Positions 55,301 through 63,625 are shown, counted from the first letter of the stretch. The stretch: 64,000 nt of DNA from Pseudolabrys sp. (GCA_022841665.1 JALHRB010000017.1:1-64000); one strand, 5' to 3'. Translations and numbers: made by a program. The notes: a model not told the origin generated them from the sequence alone.

Positions 55301-56184
55301 TGAAGGCCTGGGCCTCGCTCGGCGGCTTTACCGGGCTGGACCACAAACATCTCGCCATCCCGAAGGAGGACGAGAAGATCCGCTTCCGCGACGTGGTGGC
55401 GCAGCCGCGCAAGATCATCTCGTCGCCGGTCTGGTCGGGCCTTGAATCCGAGAAGGTCTGCTACAACGCCGGCTACACCAACGTGCACGAACTGATCCCC
55501 TGGCGCACGCTCTCGGGCCGCCAGCAGCTCTACCAGGACCACCTGTGGATGCGCGCCTTCGGCGAGGCGCTCTGCGTCTATCGTCCGCCGGTCGACCTCA
55601 AGGCGGTCAAGCCGGTCATCGACTCCAAGCCGAACGGCGAGCAGCAGATCGTGCTGAACTTCATCACGCCGCACCAGAAGTGGGGCATCCACTCGACCTA
55701 TACCGACAACCTGCTGATGCTCACGCTCTCGCGCGGCGGCCCGATCGTCTGGATCAGCGAGAACGACGCCAAGAAGGCGGGCATTGTCGATAACGACTGG
55801 ATCGAAGCCTACAACGCCAACGGCGCCCTGGTCGCGCGCGCCGTCGTCTCGCAGCGCGTGAAGGACGGCATGTGCATGATGTATCACGCGCAGGAGAAGA
55901 TCGTGAACGTGCCCGGCTCGGAAGTGACCGGCCAGCGCGGCGGCATCCATAATTCGGTGACGCGCGCGGTGGTCAAGCCGACGCACATGATCGGCGGCTA
56001 CGCCCAGCAGTCCTACGGCTTCAACTACTACGGCACGATCGGCACCAACCGCGACGAATTCGTCATCGTCCGCAAGATGGCGAAGGTCGATTGGCTCGAC
56101 AAGCCGTCCGCCGATCAGCCCGAACCCCTGCCCGTTGCCGCGCCCAAAACCGCGCCTAAGAACACTTTGGAGGCCGCAGAATGA
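52399..56184 (+). CDS. narG: respiratory nitrate reductase alpha subunit NarG
   Basis: A 1261-residue molybdenum-bisMGD catalytic subunit facing the cytoplasm. The FS0 cluster ligands are in STHGANCTGSCSWKIYVKSG (His and Cys residues) plus Cys in PRGCSRGASYSWYLY. The Mo ligand Asp lies in YDWYCDLPPSSPQTWGEQTD. The C-terminal GQRGGIHNSVTRAVVKPTHM and the N-terminal FLDRLTFFNRVVDEFAGGHG are typical. No twin-arginine signal, as expected for a cytoplasm-facing enzyme. Length is normal. It overlaps narH by 4 bases. Confidence 0.97.
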   Translation: MSHFLDRLTFFNRVVDEFAGGHGQVTNEDRRWEDGYRKRWQHDKIVRSTHGANCTGSCSWKIYVKSGIVTWETQQTDYPRTRPELPNHEPRGCSRGASYSWYLYSGNRVKYPLVRSRLLKLWREARVLRKPVAAWASIVEAPEKREAYTSKRGLGGFVRATWEEVTEIIAAANAYTVKKHGPDRVIGFSPIPAMSMVSYAAGSRYLSLLGGVCMSFYDWYCDLPPSSPQTWGEQTDVPESADWYNSGFLILWGSNVPQTRTPDAHFYTEARYRGAKSVVICPDYSEASKFADLWISVKQGTDAALAMAMGHVILREFYIDRQAQYFEDYVRQYTDMPMLVQLVKQDGRMVPGRLLRASDFTGNLGETNNPEWKTVAYDETSESIVVPRGSVGFRWGEKGKWNLEEKKADGAETNLQLTFANDKDELADVGFPYFGNREHDHFAGTDHPSVLVRKVPAKRVALKDGEALVATVFDLFVANYGLDRGFGGEHVAKSYDENVPYTPAWAEKISGVPRDQIITTAREFALNAEKTNGRSMIIIGAAMNHWYHCDMNYRGVINMLVMCGCVGQSGGGWSHYVGQEKLRPQSGWLPLAFGLDWGRPPRQQNSTSFFYAHTDQWRYETLGVDEILSPTAPAGPWDGALIDYNVRAERMGWLPSAPQLKQNPLGIAAKAQAAGLEPKDYVAKALKSGELQMSCEDPDHPDNWPRNMFVWRSNLLGSSGKGHEYFLKHLLGTTHGVQGKDLGETGKKKPREVTWHEDAPKGKLDLLVTLDFRMSTTCVYSDIVLPTATWYEKNDLNTSDMHPFIHPLTAAVDPVWECKSDWEIYKAIAKKFSEVSPEVLGVEKDVVLTPIMHDTPAEIAQAMEVKEWKKGEVEPIPGKTMPAVTVVERDYPNVYKRFTALGPLMQKLGNGGKGMAWNTEHEVDLLKRLNGEVTEEGATKGLARIESDVDATEVILSLAPETNGEVAVKAWASLGGFTGLDHKHLAIPKEDEKIRFRDVVAQPRKIISSPVWSGLESEKVCYNAGYTNVHELIPWRTLSGRQQLYQDHLWMRAFGEALCVYRPPVDLKAVKPVIDSKPNGEQQIVLNFITPHQKWGIHSTYTDNLLMLTLSRGGPIVWISENDAKKAGIVDNDWIEAYNANGALVARAVVSQRVKDGMCMMYHAQEKIVNVPGSEVTGQRGGIHNSVTRAVVKPTHMIGGYAQQSYGFNYYGTIGTNRDEFVIVRKMAKVDWLDKPSADQPEPLPVAAPKTAPKNTLEAAE

Positions 56185-57701
56185 AAATCCGCGCGCAAAT
56201 CGCGATGGTGCTCAACCTCGACAAGTGCATCGGGTGCCACACTTGCTCGGTGACGTGTAAGAACGTGTGGACCAACCGCGAAGGCATGGAATACGCTTGG
56301 TTCAACAACGTCGAGACCAAGCCCGGCATCGGCTATCCCAAGGAGTGGGAAAACCAGGAGCGCTGGAACGGCGGCTGGCGCCGCAAGAAGAACGGCAAGA
56401 TCGAGCCGCGCATCGGCGGCAAATGGCGGGTGCTGGCGAACATCTTCGCCAATCCCGACCTGCCGGAAATCGACGACTATTACGAGCCCTTCACCTTCGA
56501 CTACGAGCACCTGCAAAAGGCGCCCGAGCTGCAGGCGTCGCCGACGGCGCGGCCGCGTTCGCTCATCACCGGCGAGCGCATGGAGAAGATCGAATGGGGC
56601 CCGAACTGGGAGGAAATCCTTGGCACCGAGTTCGCCAAGCGTTCGAAGGATGTGAATTTCGAGGGCATCCAGAAGGACATCTACGGCCAGTTCGAAAACA
56701 CCTTCATGATGTACCTGCCGCGGCTGTGCGAGCACTGCCTCAACCCGGCTTGCGTCGCGGCCTGTCCTTCCGGCGCCATCTATAAGCGCGAGGAGGACGG
56801 CATCGTCCTCATCGACCAGGACAAATGCCGCGGCTGGCGCATGTGCGTGTCCGGTTGCCCGTATAAGAAGATCTATTACAACTGGTCGAGCGGCAAATCC
56901 GAGAAGTGCATCTTCTGCTATCCGCGCATCGAGGCCGGCCAGCCGACGGTGTGCTCGGAAACCTGCGTCGGGCGCATCCGCTATCTCGGCGTCGTTCTTT
57001 ATGACGCCGATCGCATCGAAGAAGCGGCGAGCGTGCCGAACGAGCAGGACCTCTACGAGGCGCAGCTCGGCGTGTTCCTCAACCCGCACGATCCGGCGGT
57101 GATCGAGCAGGCGCGCCGTGACGGCATTGCCGAGAATTGGCTGGAGGGCGCGCGCCGTTCGCCGGTCTACAAGATGGCGATGGAGTGGAAGGTGGCCTTC
57201 CCGTTGCACCCGGAATACCGCACGCTGCCGATGGTCTGGTACGTGCCGCCGCTGTCGCCGATCCAGTCGGCGGCGCAGGCCGGCAAGATCGGTCATGACG
57301 GCGCGATGCCGGACGTGCGTTCGCTCCGCATCCCGCTCAAATATCTCGCCAACCTGCTCACGGCGGGCAAGGAGGAGCCGGTCGCGCTCGGCCTCGAGCG
57401 CATGTTGGCGATGCGCGCCTATATGCGCGCCAAAACGGTGGACGGCGTGATCGACGAGAGCATCGCCAAGCGCGTCGGCCTCACGAGCCTGGCGATCGAG
57501 GACATGTACCACATCATGGCGATCGCCAATTACGAGGACCGCTTCGTCATCCCGACTGCGCACCGCGAGGTCGACGAGGACGCCTACGATATGCGCGGCT
57601 CCTGCGGCTTCTCATTCGGCAATGGCTGCTCGGGCGGCACATCCGAGACCAACCTGTTCGGCACGCCAAAACGCGCCAAGAACCCGATGGAGATGGCGTG
57701 A
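56181..57701 (+). CDS. narH: respiratory nitrate reductase beta subunit NarH
   Basis: A 506-residue iron-sulfur electron transfer subunit. Four cysteine groups are visible: CIGCHTCSVTCKNVW, CEHCLNPACVAACPSG, CRGWRMCVSGCPYK, where a Trp replaces one ligand as in the 3Fe-4S site, and KCIFCYPRIEAGQPTVCSET. It passes electrons from NarI hemes to NarG. Length is standard. The stop TGA overlaps the narJ ATG by one base. Confidence 0.97.
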   Translation: MKIRAQIAMVLNLDKCIGCHTCSVTCKNVWTNREGMEYAWFNNVETKPGIGYPKEWENQERWNGGWRRKKNGKIEPRIGGKWRVLANIFANPDLPEIDDYYEPFTFDYEHLQKAPELQASPTARPRSLITGERMEKIEWGPNWEEILGTEFAKRSKDVNFEGIQKDIYGQFENTFMMYLPRLCEHCLNPACVAACPSGAIYKREEDGIVLIDQDKCRGWRMCVSGCPYKKIYYNWSSGKSEKCIFCYPRIEAGQPTVCSETCVGRIRYLGVVLYDADRIEEAASVPNEQDLYEAQLGVFLNPHDPAVIEQARRDGIAENWLEGARRSPVYKMAMEWKVAFPLHPEYRTLPMVWYVPPLSPIQSAAQAGKIGHDGAMPDVRSLRIPLKYLANLLTAGKEEPVALGLERMLAMRAYMRAKTVDGVIDESIAKRVGLTSLAIEDMYHIMAIANYEDRFVIPTAHREVDEDAYDMRGSCGFSFGNGCSGGTSETNLFGTPKRAKNPMEMA

Positions 57702-58408
57702 TGAACAAGACGTTCAAAGCCTTGTCGGCGTTGTTGACCTACCCGACCGCCGAATTGCAACAGGCGGCAACCGACATCGGCGCCGTGCTGGCGGTCGAGC
57801 AACATGTGTCGGCGCGCATCCGTGCCGATCTGCAAAGGCTGGTCGACGAGCTCGCCGGCGGCGATCTCTACGACCTGCAAGAGCGCTATGTGCTGCTGTT
57901 CGACCGCACCCGCTCGCTGTCGCTGCATTTGTTCGAGCACGTGCACGGCGAAAGCCGCGACCGTGGCCAGGCCATGATCGACCTCAAGGCGCAGTACGAA
58001 GAGGCCGACCTCGCCATGAGCGCGGCCGAGCTGCCGGACTTCCTGCCGCTTTTCCTGGAATTCCTGGCGACGCGGCCGCTCAAGGACGCCTGCGAGACGC
58101 TTGGTCAGCCGGCTCACATCTTGGCCGCACTGGCGGAGCGGCTGCGCAAGCGGCAGTCGGCTTACGAGGCGGTGTTCCGCGCGCTTGTCGCGCTATCGGC
58201 GGCCAAACCGAAGGACGAAGAAGTCTCCGCATTGTTGCAGCTGCCCGATCCGGAGCCGACGGACCTCGCGGCACTCGACGCCGCCTGGGAGGACGAGCCG
58301 GTGAATTTCGGCCCCGGCAGCGGTGACGGCTGCAAGGATGGGCTGATCGCCCGCGTGCGCGGGGGAATGCGTCCCGCGCCCGATATGCCCCGCCCCACGC
58401 GTTCGTGA
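57701..58408 (+). CDS. narJ: nitrate reductase assembly chaperone NarJ
   Basis: A 235-residue cytoplasmic chaperone for cofactor insertion into NarG. It shows FKALSALLTYPTAELQQA, YVLLFDRTRSLSLHLFEHVH and GESRDRGQAMIDL, which are the NarJ/TorD-family signatures. The ATG at 57701 is preferred over GTG 57698. It ends 9 bases before narI. Confidence 0.94.
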   Translation: MNKTFKALSALLTYPTAELQQAATDIGAVLAVEQHVSARIRADLQRLVDELAGGDLYDLQERYVLLFDRTRSLSLHLFEHVHGESRDRGQAMIDLKAQYEEADLAMSAAELPDFLPLFLEFLATRPLKDACETLGQPAHILAALAERLRKRQSAYEAVFRALVALSAAKPKDEEVSALLQLPDPEPTDLAALDAAWEDEPVNFGPGSGDGCKDGLIARVRGGMRPAPDMPRPTRS

Positions 58409-58417
58409 GGAAAGACC

Positions 58418-59122
58418 ATGCGCGACATGATCAACTACATCGCCTTCGGCTGGTACCCTTACCTTTGCCTCACCGTGTTCCTGCTCGGCAGCCTCGTGCG
58501 GTTCGACCGCGAGCAATACACATGGCGCAGCGGCTCCAGCCAGCTCCTGCGGCGCAAACAGCTCACCTGGGGCTCGAACCTGTTCCACGTCGGCATCCTT
58601 CTGATCTTCGCCGGCCATCTGGTCGGCCTGCTGACGCCAATCGTGGTGTTCGACACGCTCGGCATCTCGCACACCTTCAAGCAATGGATGGCGATCGTCA
58701 TTGGCGGCGTCGCCGGCGTCATGTGCTTTGTCGGCATCACCCTGCTGATCCACCGGCGCCTTTTCGACGCGCGCATCCGCAAGACATCGTCTTTCGGCGA
58801 CATCGCCATCCTGCTGCTGCTGTACGCACAGCTCGTCCTTGGCCTCGCCAGCATCTTCGTCTCGCTCGGCCACCTCGACGGCCATGAGATGGTGAAGTTC
58901 ATGACCTGGGCGCAAGGGATTCTCACCTTGCAGCCGGGCGTCGCGGCGCTGATCGCCGACGTGCACCCGATCTTCAAGGCGCACCTGTTCCTCGGCATGA
59001 CCATCTTCCTGGTGTTCCCGTTCACGCGCCTGGTGCACGTCTGGAGCGCGCCGGTCTGGTATCTCGGCCGCCGCGGTTACCAGGTCGTGCGCACGCGGCG
59101 CGCGGCCGTGCCAGCGGAGTAG
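58418..59122 (+). CDS. narI: respiratory nitrate reductase gamma subunit NarI
   Basis: A 234-residue membrane cytochrome b that takes electrons from quinol. Five hydrophobic segments are seen. Heme ligand histidines are in NLFHVGILLIFAGHLVGLL (two) and in KAHLFLGMTIFLVFPFTRLV and LVHVWS (two). The quinol site faces the periplasm. GAGGAAAGACC precedes the ATG. It anchors NarGH. Confidence 0.96.
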   Translation: MRDMINYIAFGWYPYLCLTVFLLGSLVRFDREQYTWRSGSSQLLRRKQLTWGSNLFHVGILLIFAGHLVGLLTPIVVFDTLGISHTFKQWMAIVIGGVAGVMCFVGITLLIHRRLFDARIRKTSSFGDIAILLLLYAQLVLGLASIFVSLGHLDGHEMVKFMTWAQGILTLQPGVAALIADVHPIFKAHLFLGMTIFLVFPFTRLVHVWSAPVWYLGRRGYQVVRTRRAAVPAE

Positions 59123-59127
59123 GGACC

Positions 59128-59967
59128 ATGTCCGTCTCGATCCAGGTGCAATTCCCCTCGAACGCGGCCAAGCCCGTGCCCGTCAGCGTCAACGGCGTGA
59201 CCATCGCGCGCGACAGCATCGTGCGCGAGATGCAGCATCATCCGGCCGACAGGCCGATCGCCGCCTGGCAGCAGGCGGCGCGCGCGCTGGTCGTCCGTGA
59301 ACTGCTGCTGCAGCGCGCCAACGTCCTCGGTGTGACGGCGGAGCCCATCAGCGACGCGGCCGGGCGGCGCGAGACCGACGACGAGGCGCTCATGCGCGCC
59401 GTCGTCGAGCGCGAGGTCGCGGTGCCGGAGCCGGACGATGCCGTCTGCCGCCGTTATTATGAAAACAACAACGCGCGCTTCCGCTCACCCGACATCTACG
59501 AGGCCTCGCATATCCTGTTTGCGGCTATTCCTTCCGATGGCGAGGCCTATGCGCAGGCGCGCGCCGATACCGAGGCGGTGTTGGCGACGCTACGTGAGTT
59601 TCCGGAGGCCTTCGCGACTTTGGCGCAAGCTTATTCGCGCTGCCCGTCGGGTGCGCAGGGCGGCAATCTCGGCCAGCTCACGCTCGACCAGGTGACGCCC
59701 GAATTCGGCGACGCGCTGGAAGCGATGGCGCCGGGTGAATTATGCGCCGCGCCGGTCGAAACCCGATACGGTTTCCACGTCATCCGGCTCGAGCGCATGC
59801 ACGAAGGGCGCACACTGCCTTACGAGGCGGTGGCCGAGCGCATCGCGGACTATCTGCGCGAGAGCGTGCGCCGCCGCGCCGACGCGCAATACATCGCGCG
59901 GCTGGTCTCGGCCGCTAGTATTCAGGGCATTTCGCTGGATGACGCGCAGGCCCATCGCGTGAATTGA
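59128..59967 (+). CDS. PpiC-type peptidylprolyl isomerase of the nar operon
   Basis: A 279-residue parvulin-type isomerase. The N-terminal part resembles SurA/NifM-like chaperone helices (ARDSIVREMQHHPADRPIAA); the parvulin domain runs from DIYEASHILFAAIPSDGEAY through YSRCPSGAQGGNLGQLTLDQ to VETRYGFHVIRLERMHEG. No signal peptide is visible, so it probably acts in the cytoplasm, as expected for folding of NarGH. Genes of this kind commonly follow narI in Proteobacteria. It starts 5 bases after narI. A 48-base near-copy of its 3' part lies before dusA. Confidence 0.88.
   Translation: MSVSIQVQFPSNAAKPVPVSVNGVTIARDSIVREMQHHPADRPIAAWQQAARALVVRELLLQRANVLGVTAEPISDAAGRRETDDEALMRAVVEREVAVPEPDDAVCRRYYENNNARFRSPDIYEASHILFAAIPSDGEAYAQARADTEAVLATLREFPEAFATLAQAYSRCPSGAQGGNLGQLTLDQVTPEFGDALEAMAPGELCAAPVETRYGFHVIRLERMHEGRTLPYEAVAERIADYLRESVRRRADAQYIARLVSAASIQGISLDDAQAHRVN
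59783..59830 (+). repeat. 48-bp sequence duplicated before dusA (copy inside ppiC)
   Basis: This segment of the PpiC gene matches 63556-63603 at 45 of 48 positions (shared core ACGAAGGGCGCACACTGCCT). The two copies are in direct orientation about 3.77 kb apart and flank the protease cluster. Confidence 0.85.
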
Positions 59968-59976
59968 GGGGAAACG

Positions 59977-60276
59977 ATGCTGCTTGGGGACGTGTTGGCT
60001 CGCTTCGAGGACGAATCCTTTGCCGCCGAAACGGTGGTTAGCCTCGGCGACCTGTCGATGCTGGCGCGGCTGCGCGAACGCGCCGCGGCGAGCGGCGAGA
60101 GCCTAGGCGCCTTCGCGCAGGGAGCGTTGCAGCATTTCGCGGCCAAGGCGAGCGACGAAGAATGGGTGACGCTCTTGGGCTTGTTGGCGCGTGCCGACGA
60201 CCCTGCCGCGGTTTGCCTCAAGCGCGCCTTCGTGCATGTGCTGGCCGATACGGGCGAATGCTGCTGCGGCCATTAG
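59977..60276 (+). CDS. hypothetical protein at the end of the nar operon
   Basis: A 99-residue soluble helical protein (SMLARLRERAAASGESLGAF, then EEWVTLLGLLARADDPAAVC) ending in ECCCGH, a possible metal or thiol site. GAGGGGAAACG precedes the ATG. It follows the isomerase by 9 bases on the same strand and is likely part of the nar transcript; small genes of this kind occur behind nar operons in Bradyrhizobium-like genomes. No function is known to me. Confidence 0.6.
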   Translation: MLLGDVLARFEDESFAAETVVSLGDLSMLARLRERAAASGESLGAFAQGALQHFAAKASDEEWVTLLGLLARADDPAAVCLKRAFVHVLADTGECCCGH

Positions 60277-60622
60277 GGCCCGCAACCCGGCCTACGACTA
60301 TTGCCTCGAACGAAGGTCGGCCGGCGTGGACTGCTCGGGGCTGGTGTCGCGCGCGTGGGGCATCAAGAAGCGCGGCACCTGGGGTCTGCTCGACGTAGCC
60401 GACGAGCTGCGGGACTTCGCCGAATTGCGTCCCGGCGATGCGATGACGTGGCCGGGGCGCCACGCCCGGCTGATCATAGCCACGGGCGGCCCCTTCGGCG
60501 ACGGGATAACGGTGATCGAATCGTCGACGCGGATCGAGTGCGAGGGAGCTTGCAAGCGCAGCTATCGCCCAAGCGAACTTAACGGGTACCGGATGATCCG
60601 ATACCGCGGCATTGTGGATTAG
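60236..60622 (+). CDS. truncated NlpC/P60-like gene
   Basis: The frame encodes 128 residues from ATG 60236, or 143 from GTG 60191. Neither start has a ribosome site, and both lie inside the preceding gene. The core GVDCSGLVSRAWGIKKRGTW holds the catalytic Cys of NlpC/P60-like hydrolases, and GDAMTWPGRHARLIIATGG holds the expected His. The N-terminal region and any signal peptide normally found before this core are missing, so this looks like a 5'-truncated fragment. The C-terminus (NGYRMIRYRGI) seems complete. Confidence 0.5.
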   Translation: MCWPIRANAAAAIRARNPAYDYCLERRSAGVDCSGLVSRAWGIKKRGTWGLLDVADELRDFAELRPGDAMTWPGRHARLIIATGGPFGDGITVIESSTRIECEGACKRSYRPSELNGYRMIRYRGIVD

Positions 60623-60637
60623 GTGGGGAGGCGCTCG

Positions 60638-61618
60638 ATGATCCGCAGCGCACTCCGGTTCATCGCGGTTCTCGCGATCGCGCTCGTCGGTGAACGGGCC
60701 TACGCGATCTCGACGCTCGAAGACGTTATCAAAAATTCGCCGCGCATCGTCGTATCGCCCTATCGTTCCCCGTCGAGCAATGCGGTGTTGCGCAACCTCA
60801 GTCGTCCGCAGTCCGGAATCGCGCCGAATTCTTCGTTGCTGCGGGGCGGCACCTCCGACGAAGGCCCGGCTCTCGACGAGCCGCTGCAAACCGTTCCGGC
60901 GCAGGTTGCGCCATGGATGGTCGCGTTGAGTGAGGGCGACGATCTTAAGACAGGATTGGCATGCGGGGGTGTACTCGTCGCGCCGGACTGGGTTCTGTCC
61001 GCCGCGCACTGCGCCTTCCACTGGATGCTGCGCTGGCCGGTAGACTTCAAACCATATGCTTTCACTGAGACGGCGGCGATCGGCAAGCCGGGCAAGCGCT
61101 TCCCGATTGCCGAAATCGTGCCGCACCCGGGCTATGATCCGGAGACGCTTCAGAACGATCTCGTGCTGCTGCGGCTGGACATCCGTGACCAGCAGCCGAG
61201 CACGCCCATCCGCATTGAAGGCCCGCCGATTGCCACGCAGGGCGGCAACGTGGTCACCCTGCTGGGCTGGGGCCTCACGACCAATTTCAAGGATGAGCAG
61301 CATTCGCAGAGATTGCAATTGCTGCAATTTGCGGTCCTCGACGATGCGGTCTGTTTCGGTGCGTCGCATTTTCCGAAACTGCGCAATGCCAACGTCTTCT
61401 GCGGCCGTTCGGTCACCAAGTATCATTGCGTGTGTTTCCGCTTCGGCGGCAGCCCATTGGTCCTCTACGACACCAGTGCGCGGCTCTATCTCGCGGGCCT
61501 GGTCGCATGGCCCGCGGTTTGTCCGAACGACGGACGCGAGCCAAACCCGTTCGTGGATATTCAGCGCTACGTCCCGTGGATAAAATCCGTAACCGGCCTG
61601 GACGCGGTGAAGCGATGA
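60638..61618 (+). CDS. trypsin-like protein lacking the catalytic serine (pseudoprotease)
   Basis: A 326-residue exported S1-family protein from ATG 60638, with GGGGAGG upstream. Signal peptide ALRFIAVLAIALVGERAYA. His in WVLSAAHCAFHW and Asp in LQNDLVLLRLDI are present, but where GDSGGP is expected the sequence reads CVCFRFGGSPLVLYD, so the nucleophile position is glycine and the oxyanion motif is lost. The rest of the fold continues normally to PWIKSVTGL. The frame is intact, which suggests a retained non-catalytic role or an early stage of decay. The stop overlaps the next ATG (ATGA). Confidence 0.75.
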   Translation: MIRSALRFIAVLAIALVGERAYAISTLEDVIKNSPRIVVSPYRSPSSNAVLRNLSRPQSGIAPNSSLLRGGTSDEGPALDEPLQTVPAQVAPWMVALSEGDDLKTGLACGGVLVAPDWVLSAAHCAFHWMLRWPVDFKPYAFTETAAIGKPGKRFPIAEIVPHPGYDPETLQNDLVLLRLDIRDQQPSTPIRIEGPPIATQGGNVVTLLGWGLTTNFKDEQHSQRLQLLQFAVLDDAVCFGASHFPKLRNANVFCGRSVTKYHCVCFRFGGSPLVLYDTSARLYLAGLVAWPAVCPNDGREPNPFVDIQRYVPWIKSVTGLDAVKR

Positions 61619-62533
61619 CGCGGCGCAAGTGGCAATTACTGCTGATGGCCGGGATCGCAAGCGTCGCCGCGCCCCGCGCGGGCTCAGAACGCGATCGAAT
61701 CCACGCCAGCCTTCGCATCGATCTATCAGCGCAAGGTCGATGCCATCGCAACCGGGCAACTTCCCCAGCTCTTCACGGGCAGCGCCAGCATTGCGCCGAA
61801 CTACGGTTTTCCGTGGATAGTCTCGCTCGGCGTGAAGAACACCGCACGGCAGAACGGTCACTTCTGCGGCGCAGTCGTCGTCGATCCCGCCTGGGTGGTC
61901 ACCGCGGCGCATTGTGTCGCGACGGCGATCAGCAGCGGCGAGGGATACACCCTTGCGCCTGCGGATCCTGAAAAACTTCAGGTGCTCACGGGAACGAATG
62001 TCCTTTCTCGGGGCGGCTCGGTCAGACAGATATCGCGCATCATCCTGCATCCAGAATTTCGCATTGTGAATCAGCAGGTCCCGACCAATGACATCGCATT
62101 GCTGAAAATATCGGATGCGCCGAACTTGACGCCGTTGCCGATCGCGTCCGCCGACCAAGCCGAGACGATGCTCGCGGACGGCGAGGGCGTGCGGATTTTT
62201 GGCTGGGGCACGGCCCTGTTCGGCCCAAACAATCCTGTTTCGAACACCCTTCTATACACTTTTGTCGACGTCATCGGACGCAGCAAGTGCAACACGAATG
62301 CGATCTTCGACGCGGCCGTCACGGATACGATGTTTTGTGCGGGCCTCGGCTATTCCGATTCGTGCCAGGGCGACAGCGGAGGCCCGGCGGTGGGTTATGC
62401 CAACGGCGTGCCGTATCTGCTCGGGCTCGTAAGTTGGGGCGTCGGCTGCGTGAACCGCGGCTTTCCCGGTGTCTACACCAATGTCACCAAATTCAACGGT
62501 TGGATCAATGCGATCATCAACAATCGCTATTGA
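61615..62533 (+). pseudogene. trypsin-like serine protease with signal peptide out of frame
   Basis: ATG 61615, coupled by ATGA to the previous gene, encodes a signal peptide (KWQLLLMAGIASVAAP) that runs into a CCCC tract near 61671-61674. With CCC instead, the frame would continue APARAQNAIESTPAFASIYQ, giving a normal ARA cleavage site and joining the mature protease. As written, the mature frame has no start codon before GTG 61832. The protease part has His in VVTAAHCV, Asp in TNDIALLKI and Ser in CQGDSGGPAV, all intact, plus the usual cysteines. Either a one-base insertion silenced secretion or the homopolymer is miscalled. Confidence 0.75.
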
Positions 62534-62552
62534 ACGGACCAGTTCGCCGAAC

Positions 62553-63533
62553 ATGCGGTTTGCGTTGTTCGTTGCGGCCGCCGCTTTTCTGCCCGGTCAG
62601 GCGCTATGCGCCGATCCGCTCGAATACATTGGTCCGCGTGCGCTCTATAACGGTACGCCGAATACCGGACCGCCCGGAGAATTGCCGATCACGATGCGCG
62701 ACGCCGTCAACAACATCGTGCTCGGTACGCGGTTGTATTCGACGGCGCCGCGGATCATCGGTGGGGTGCCGGCGCCGGAAGGTGCATATCCATGGATGGC
62801 GTCACTCGAATTGCGCGGCGCGCCGCCGCGCTCCGGTCATTTCTGCGGCGGCGCCTTCGTTGCGCCCGACTGGGTCATCACAGCCGCCCATTGCGTGCGC
62901 AATACCGCCGCGGACAAAATCCAGGTTCTCGGCGGAACGAACGCCCTCGACAAAGGCGGCATGCTCCACTTCGTCGATCGCATGGTGATTCATGATAAAT
63001 ACGACCCCGGCACGCAGGATTATGACGCCGCGCTTTTGCATCTCGGCCGCAGGTTCACGGGGCGCACAATTTCACTTCTTACGCCGGCCGACGCGGGCCG
63101 GCTCGCGGCGCCGGGAACATTGGCTACCGTGGCGGGGTGGGGCCTGACCGATGAAAACGGTGAAGTGTCGAACATTCTCCGTCACGTCACGGTCGAACTG
63201 GTCTCTCGCCAGATTTGCAACGGGATTGCGTCGTACAGCGGGTCGATTTCCGAACTGCAATTCTGCGCCGGGTTCCCGCAGGGCGGCAAAGAGTCCTGCC
63301 AGGGCGACAGCGGCGGGCCGCTGATGGTTTCGAACGGAAACCGTTACGTGCTCGCCGGCATCGTAAGCTTCGGCGAGGGTTGCGGGCGGCCGAACAAATA
63401 TGGCGTCTACACGAATGTGGCCGCCATCCATGCCTGGGCCATGGCCGTCATGCGTGGTTCGGCCGGGCCGTTCGCTGCGGATATCGCGGCACACCATAAG
63501 GCGGGCAAAGTCGCGGCAAAGAAGCGGAGATAG
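62553..63533 (+). CDS. secreted trypsin-like serine protease
   Basis: A 326-residue S1 protease with signal peptide FALFVAAAAFLPGQALCA. A ~65-residue propeptide-like region precedes RIIGGVPAPEGAYPWMASLE, the IIGG-type activation site, so it is probably a zymogen. His is in WVITAAHCVRN, Asp in TQDYDAALLHL, Ser in CQGDSGGPLMV. Cysteines for the standard disulfides are present. The Lys-rich tail KAGKVAAKKRR follows the domain. It starts 19 bases after the previous gene and completes a tandem of three related proteases. Confidence 0.88.
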   Translation: MRFALFVAAAAFLPGQALCADPLEYIGPRALYNGTPNTGPPGELPITMRDAVNNIVLGTRLYSTAPRIIGGVPAPEGAYPWMASLELRGAPPRSGHFCGGAFVAPDWVITAAHCVRNTAADKIQVLGGTNALDKGGMLHFVDRMVIHDKYDPGTQDYDAALLHLGRRFTGRTISLLTPADAGRLAAPGTLATVAGWGLTDENGEVSNILRHVTVELVSRQICNGIASYSGSISELQFCAGFPQGGKESCQGDSGGPLMVSNGNRYVLAGIVSFGEGCGRPNKYGVYTNVAAIHAWAMAVMRGSAGPFAADIAAHHKAGKVAAKKRR

Positions 63534-63555
63534 ACTGGCCGTACCGGGGGCGCAG

Positions 63556-63603
63556 TCCGGCTCGACCGCAAGCACGAAGGGCGCACACTGCCTGACGAGG
63601 CGG
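63556..63603 (+). repeat. 48-bp ppiC-derived segment before dusA
   Basis: This matches 59783-59830 with three mismatches. Read in the ppiC frame it gives RLDRKHEGRTLPDEA, compared with RLERMHEGRTLPYEA in the gene. The frame then continues into unrelated residues up to the dusA start, so only a fragment of ppiC is present. Confidence 0.85.
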
Positions 63604-63625
63604 CGCGCCGGAAATTCATATATAA

